Assembly: GCA_963682175.1 (NCBI GenBank) | Contig: OY821784.1 | Location: 38,669,621 to 38,733,620 of the forward strand | Length of the DNA stretch: 64,000 nucleotides | Reading direction: 5' to 3' | Source of the DNA: Triglochin maritima | Lineage: Eukaryota > Streptophyta > Magnoliopsida > Alismatales > Juncaginaceae | Shown here: positions 59,520 through 64,000 of the stretch, one piece after another | Layout of the letters: every line of letters starts with the position of its first letter | Position numbering within the stretch: position 1 is the first letter of the stretch | Program-made: the position numbers and the translations under genes | The notes under the pieces: generated by a model | The model's database searches: none | What the model saw: only the letters and a program-made list of their open reading frames with translations | Told to the model about the DNA's origin: nothing

Positions 59520-59660
59520 AGCACAAAGACAAACAAACAATACAAACACAAACACACACAAATTACAAAAATAATATATCTTCTCCCAGTAAATCACACA
59601 CAAACAAACAATACAAACACAAACACACACAAATTACAAAAATAATATATATTTTCCCAG
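59520..59660. repeat. Direct duplication of a ~68-bp CA-rich segment
   Basis: GACAAACAAACAATACAAAC through ACAAAAATAATATAT and CTCCCAGTAAATC occurs at about 59528-59595, and again with small changes at about 59593-59667. Confidence 0.8.
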
Positions 59661-60143
59661 TAAATCGGAAAGAAGATGTAAGACTTAAACATGACTGTCT
59701 CATTCACGCTGCTTACGTTGTGAAGAACACTGGGAGTCGGCATCAGACGCTTCTTCAACGTAATATCTTGCTCGAAATGGTGATTAATTCCGGAGAGATG
59801 TACAACATAAACCGCACAGACATAAGTCTTCACCACCGGATCCAACATAATTCACATTCGAAATGGCGACAAGAACCTCAGGAAGTCTTCGCACCACAAC
59901 ATCTTTGTTGCACTGTTGGAGTGCCTGTGACAGAAAAAGAATGAAGAAGAAAGAAAGAGTGTCATAATATTTGTATTTGCGTTGAGAGAGAGAACGTACT
60001 GAGTTGAAACACATTTAATGTGATTTGAGTGGACATCAGGAAAAAAAACAAAAAAAATTATTGCTTTGGCCACTTAAAGGCTGACATGGATGTCCACGTA
60101 AAGCGCGACGCGCTGCGTTCATAAATCATTTTAAATAAAATAA

Positions 60144-61265
60144 TTTATGTTCCAAGTTGTGTTGTCAATAAACAAATTCAGGTTTATTATATTACACCAC
60201 ACACTTCACAACGGCTACAAAGGTGTTAACGTTGCAAGCAAGGGTAGAAAAGTAATTTAAAAAGAAATTGTTTCGGACGGTTGGATTTGGGCAGATGTGA
60301 ATCCAACGGATGAGAAACGAGCTTCGGTAAGAACGCGCAAAGGCTGCCACCCCTCGACCTCAAAAGAAGCGCCTCATGATTGCAGAGTATTTACGAGAAC
60401 TGCCCCTCCTCATCTTAACTGTAATTATTTACTAATCAAAATCAAATGCTTATTATTATTATTATATTTGGATGTGGTGGTCGGTTCCTTCTTAAAATCT
60501 GCTGCTACGTATTCTAGGTTTACCACTCATCATTTTTTCTTTTTATACATATGATAATGTCTCTCACATGGTGAATGAAATACTTTTTAAGAATGTAGCA
60601 AATTTTTAGTGACATATATTACCACCATTAGTGATGTTGCCATGTAAATACTAGAATACACTTAATGAGTAACAACTATTATGAATTTTGACTCTGGAAT
60701 TGTTAGTTCCTTCTTATAATCGTGATATATGTGGATTTGTTTGATCCCTTTAATTTATTTATATAAATCCACGAAATTGGCAATGAGGAGGAGGAGCTCA
60801 TCAAGGTCTTAAGGATGATGGTATGGTATTATCGTAGATAAGTCCAAATCGAAGGGCAATTATGCAAGAGAATATGATCAGTTGGTTTGAAAACAGAAAG
60901 AGAGGGTAAAAAAGAAAGAAATGGAACCCTAATCGTGATTTTCGAGTGGAGGAGACGAGAACGAGAAGTGGGGTTTGGTTTGGTTGTTTAATCGCTTTCG
61001 GTTCCTTGTAATTTAATTTTTCAAAGTGGTGGTTCGGATTGGAGGAGCACATCACTCCCTCAATTCGTGGCTCCAAACTGCTTTGCTTTGGGTTTTGGGT
61101 TACGCTTCAAAACTCCAAAAGGTTTTTTTTGTTTTTAAGGGTTCGAAATCTTTTGGCTCTCAAATTTAGTTTGTTTTGTTGGGTGAAATGTGGGTTTTGC
61201 TTCGAAATTTTGAAGTTTCGAAGTGAAAAGTTTCGATTTTTAACAAATTTTGGGGTTGAAGAGTG
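60144..61265. other. Upstream region of the myosin-like gene, no gene recognised
   Basis: AT-rich sequence. The last ~300 bp probably hold the leader of the downstream gene. Short frames show no family resemblance. Confidence 0.45.
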
Positions 61266-63806
61266 ATGCTGTCGACGGCACCTCCAGCGTTGCCACAGAT
61301 GGGACTCAGCTCTCTGGAGGAGATGCTGTACTCGTTGAGGAGAGAAGAGATGCCCAAGGATGTTCCTCCGGCCCTTCCGACCCGACCGGTGTCGAAAGGG
61401 CGGCTTCCGTCGTCAAGAAGGTCTTTTCCAATCAATCTCAAGGCCAGCAGCAATAACACAGGAGAAGAAGGTGTTGTTGTTAGGAAATTTCTATTTTACG
61501 GTTATGATGCACCTTTGGTTGATCATACAGATACAGTGGGGAGAAGAAAATCTAACTCCGACAAGGTATAAACTACTCCATTGATGTTTCTGGGTTTTTT
61601 TTCTTTTTCTTTCTAATTTTACCATAAGAATTTTTTAGAACTTGAGCGTCTGTAGTACATTTTTGTGCTTATTGATATCAAATGGGCCCATTCCTGTGGA
61701 TGGTCTTTGTTGTTTTATTTGTGGAGGAATATACAGCTAACAACTCACATGGGTTGTTGTTTGTCCATGTTCACGTCTTTCTTAATTTTGCTTTTATTTA
61801 TTTATTTATTTATTACAGATTCTTCAGTTAGAAGATTCAAGAAAGGAAGGGATTGTTGGACTTCAAAAGCATTTCCGTGGCCTTCAATCTCGACGTTACT
61901 TTCAACAACTAAAGAGAGGATCTGTAACATTGCAATCATGTAATACTTTTTGTCTTAAAAGTGTTGCTCATTTTTTTGCTTCCACCAATGGATCATTGCA
62001 AATTTGAAGATATATGTTGCATGTTAATATTTAGGCTTTAGCAATAGTCTATCAATCAAATCAGTACAGAGGAATATATAGAACGTAGGAAGGAACCATA
62101 CGAGGTCAATGGGATATCGATCTCAAGCCTTTTCTTTATGATACAAAATAGAACCATTGCTTAGTCACTTAGAAAGCCATTTGCTCTTTGTGACAGTCAT
62201 CAGGGGTGAAAATGCAAGAAATGAGTTTGACTTGATGGCAAGGAGTAGAGCAAATTTAACCATTCAGAGATATGCCCGAAGAAGAATTGCTCAAAATGCA
62301 TTCGTGGATAGGAAAAGAGCTGCTGTTTGCATTCAGTCTGGTAATAAATGTTCACTAACTGATTTTTACTGTTATTATTAACTCAGAGTATTTTACGTAG
62401 GATGCTCTTTCTTTCAGTTATCCGAGGATGGCTTGCAAGGAAGCACTTTTTGTTCCTACTAGATACGGAAATAACGAAACGCAAACATGCAATCTATAGC
62501 CATGTTCTACCTAATGGCACTCCAGAAGTGAAGGTATATACTATATAAGTATACTATAATTCTTAATGGATAGTTAAATAGGCTAACTAAATCCCTTACT
62601 TTGTCATTTTTTGTGCATGCATTTCTTGATACTCATCTTTTTTCTCGTAGTTGCCGTGTCCCAAATGTGTTTCCTTGAAAAGCAAATTTGTGTTTGTTGA
62701 TCTAATTAATATTCTCACTTTTACATTGTTTTAGGTGCATGATAGCAACAAAGAATATATTCAGGTCCATCCCTTGGTTTTAGCAGAGCTCCAAAGCCGA
62801 GTTCTTAAGGCAGAAGTACTAAAACAAAGAGAAGAAAACGACTATCTTCTCAGAAACCGTGTTCTCAAAGCAGAAGAAGCACTTAAACGGAATGAAGAAG
62901 AAAAAAACTTGTTGAAGGAGCAACTTCAAACTTATCAGACAAAATGGAACAAATACGAAACAAAAATGAAGTCTATGGAGGAGACCTGGCAAAAACAGAT
63001 GACTGCCTTGCAGGTTTTTATTTTATTTTTTATTTTTTGTTCTTGCAATTGATGTATCATGTTCGTAGTATCTGCTTCTTTGCCACTTCTGTGTGATATA
63101 TTGGATATTTTCAATGTTTCTCTGTTCTTCGGCTGAGCTCTACTTCAGCATTTACTCTCAGAACCTTAAGAGATTGATCATGGTAAAACATGATTTTTAA
63201 TTACCATGCAAAATTGTGATATTTTATGTTTGAATTGAGACAATACATTTAAGGTTGAGCGAATTGTGATATCAAATGTAAATTTTTTTTTTTATGGTTG
63301 AGCGAACTCATTCTCTGGTTATTATACAGATGAGTTTAGCTGCTGCCAAGAGAAGTATTGCTGCAGATGACTCCCCACAGAAAGGAAAATTTGATTTTGC
63401 CACAAGCCCACTGTACTATGACTCTGAAGATGCTGCACCACACACACCTGAATGCAACCCAAACAAAACACACTGCCTACCTGAGAGTGAACCAAATATG
63501 ATTTCTAACGGTGGCGATCATCACGTAGTTAACCATATCGTGAAAGAATTCGAGCAGAAGAAGCAAGTCTTTGAAGACGATGTTCAATTCATTGTTGAGG
63601 TGAAAACCGGTAAATTAGACACTGGCATGAATCCAGATGAGGAGCTACATAGGTTGAAGCTGCGTTTCAAATTCTGGAAGAAGGAATACAGGGCTCGGTT
63701 AAAGGAGGCCGACACGGTGCTCCACAAGTTCAGTAAATCTGAAGCAGTGAAGCCTAAGAAGAAATGGTGGGGCAAGACAATCACATATTGTTTAGCGAAA
63801 TCTTAA
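61266..63806 (+). CDS. Myosin VIII-like protein lacking the motor domain
   Basis: Six exons give exactly 478 residues: 61266-61565, 61819-61939, 62197-62340, 62418-62533, 62735-63013 and 63330-63806. Residues 1-60 match the N-terminal extension of class VIII plant myosins (SSLEEMLYSLRREE, PKDVPPALPTRPVSKGRLPS). Instead of the ~700-residue motor, the next exon begins with IQ-type calmodulin-binding helices (GLQKHFRGLQSRRYF, TLQSFIRGENARNEF, TIQRYARRRIAQNAF, CIQSVIRGWLARKHF). A coiled coil follows (about 227-320, ending KMKSMEETWQKQMTALQMSL), then a class VIII tail (VNHIVKEFEQKKQVFEDDVQ, ELHRLKLRFKFWKKEYRARL, KKKWWGKTI). No P-loop or switch motif is present, and the 253-bp intron 1 cannot hide a motor. 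It could dimerise with, or compete against, full-length myosin VIII at plasmodesmata or endosomes. All joints are in frame. Confidence 0.88.
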
Positions 63807-64000
63807 CTTTCAAAACTACATTCCCTGTGAAGAAGTGCCCATTACTTGTGCATAGGGCACAACTCCAGAAAAATATTACAGCTCAAGAAAGTGGAAAGAT
63901 AGTATAGGAGTCATGTAATGCCTTTTCTAATGTTGTTATCTGCTAATATTAAGGATGCCTTCAGTTTGAACGTGCATCTGCTGTTGTATATCCTTCTAGC

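Larger units (their letters stand above)
58532..60133. mobile_element. Non-autonomous MULE-like element (copy E) related to the FRS element
   Basis: AATAAAATAA occurs exactly on both sides (58522-58531 and 60134-60143), a 10-bp candidate target duplication, though AT-rich. The left end has TTATACACGGACGCGCGCGT; the right end, inward, has TTTATGAACGCAGCGCGTCG. The left end also matches the right end of the FRS element (GTTATACACG, GTCCAGTCAGC). The interior is almost entirely two inverted arrays of ~22-bp units plus CA-rich repeats. No transposase is encoded. Confidence 0.6.

Noticed and set aside
1..64000. CRISPR arrays, rRNA and intact tRNA genes
   Set aside because: None seen; tandem arrays present are transposon or minisatellite repeats, and the only tRNA-like stretch (1621) is SINE-like and degraded.

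Overview
The window is nuclear DNA of a flowering plant, most likely a eudicot. It has spliced GT-AG genes, AT-rich intergenic DNA, plant-only gene families (S-domain receptor kinase, VAL B3 repressor, PUB E3 ligase, myosin VIII tail, DUF4408/DUF761) and plant DNA transposons. The species cannot be read from the sequence.

Host genes, left to right: the 5' part of an FQR1-type quinone reductase (minus; rest off the left edge); an intronless U-box E3 ligase of PUB8 type (minus); a short EF-hand protein of PBP1/KIC type (plus); a candidate MIR hairpin (plus); an 8-exon G-type lectin S-receptor-like kinase (minus); a predicted plastid membrane protein with a zinc ribbon (plus); a DUF4408/DUF761 protein (plus); a 12-exon VAL-family B3 repressor (minus); an 80-residue basic protein (plus); and a 6-exon myosin VIII-like gene with no motor domain (plus). 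All the spliced models except the cut-off FQR1 gene were built by hand and close in frame, which supports them. The order recalls two Arabidopsis chromosome 4 blocks.

Between these genes lie transposons. The most notable is a complete-looking 6.5-kb Mutator-like element at 17280-23763. It has ~63-bp terminal inverted repeats, a TATA box inside each end, and two convergent spliced genes: a plant-mobile-domain (PMD) protein, and a MULE transposase fused to an OTU cysteine-protease domain. Both first introns carry GC-rich arrays of short palindromes. Three ~0.8-1.1 kb relatives (12.2, 41.7 and 42.8 kb) are inverted-duplication derivatives that keep both first exons.

A second MULE lineage is a decayed FAR1/FRS-type element (30.7-35.5 kb). 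A solo LTR with a 5-bp target duplication splits it. A non-autonomous relative with TTGTCC arrays lies at 58.5-60.1 kb. Four hAT-type MITEs and several Tourist-like MITEs were also delimited, most with target-site duplications.
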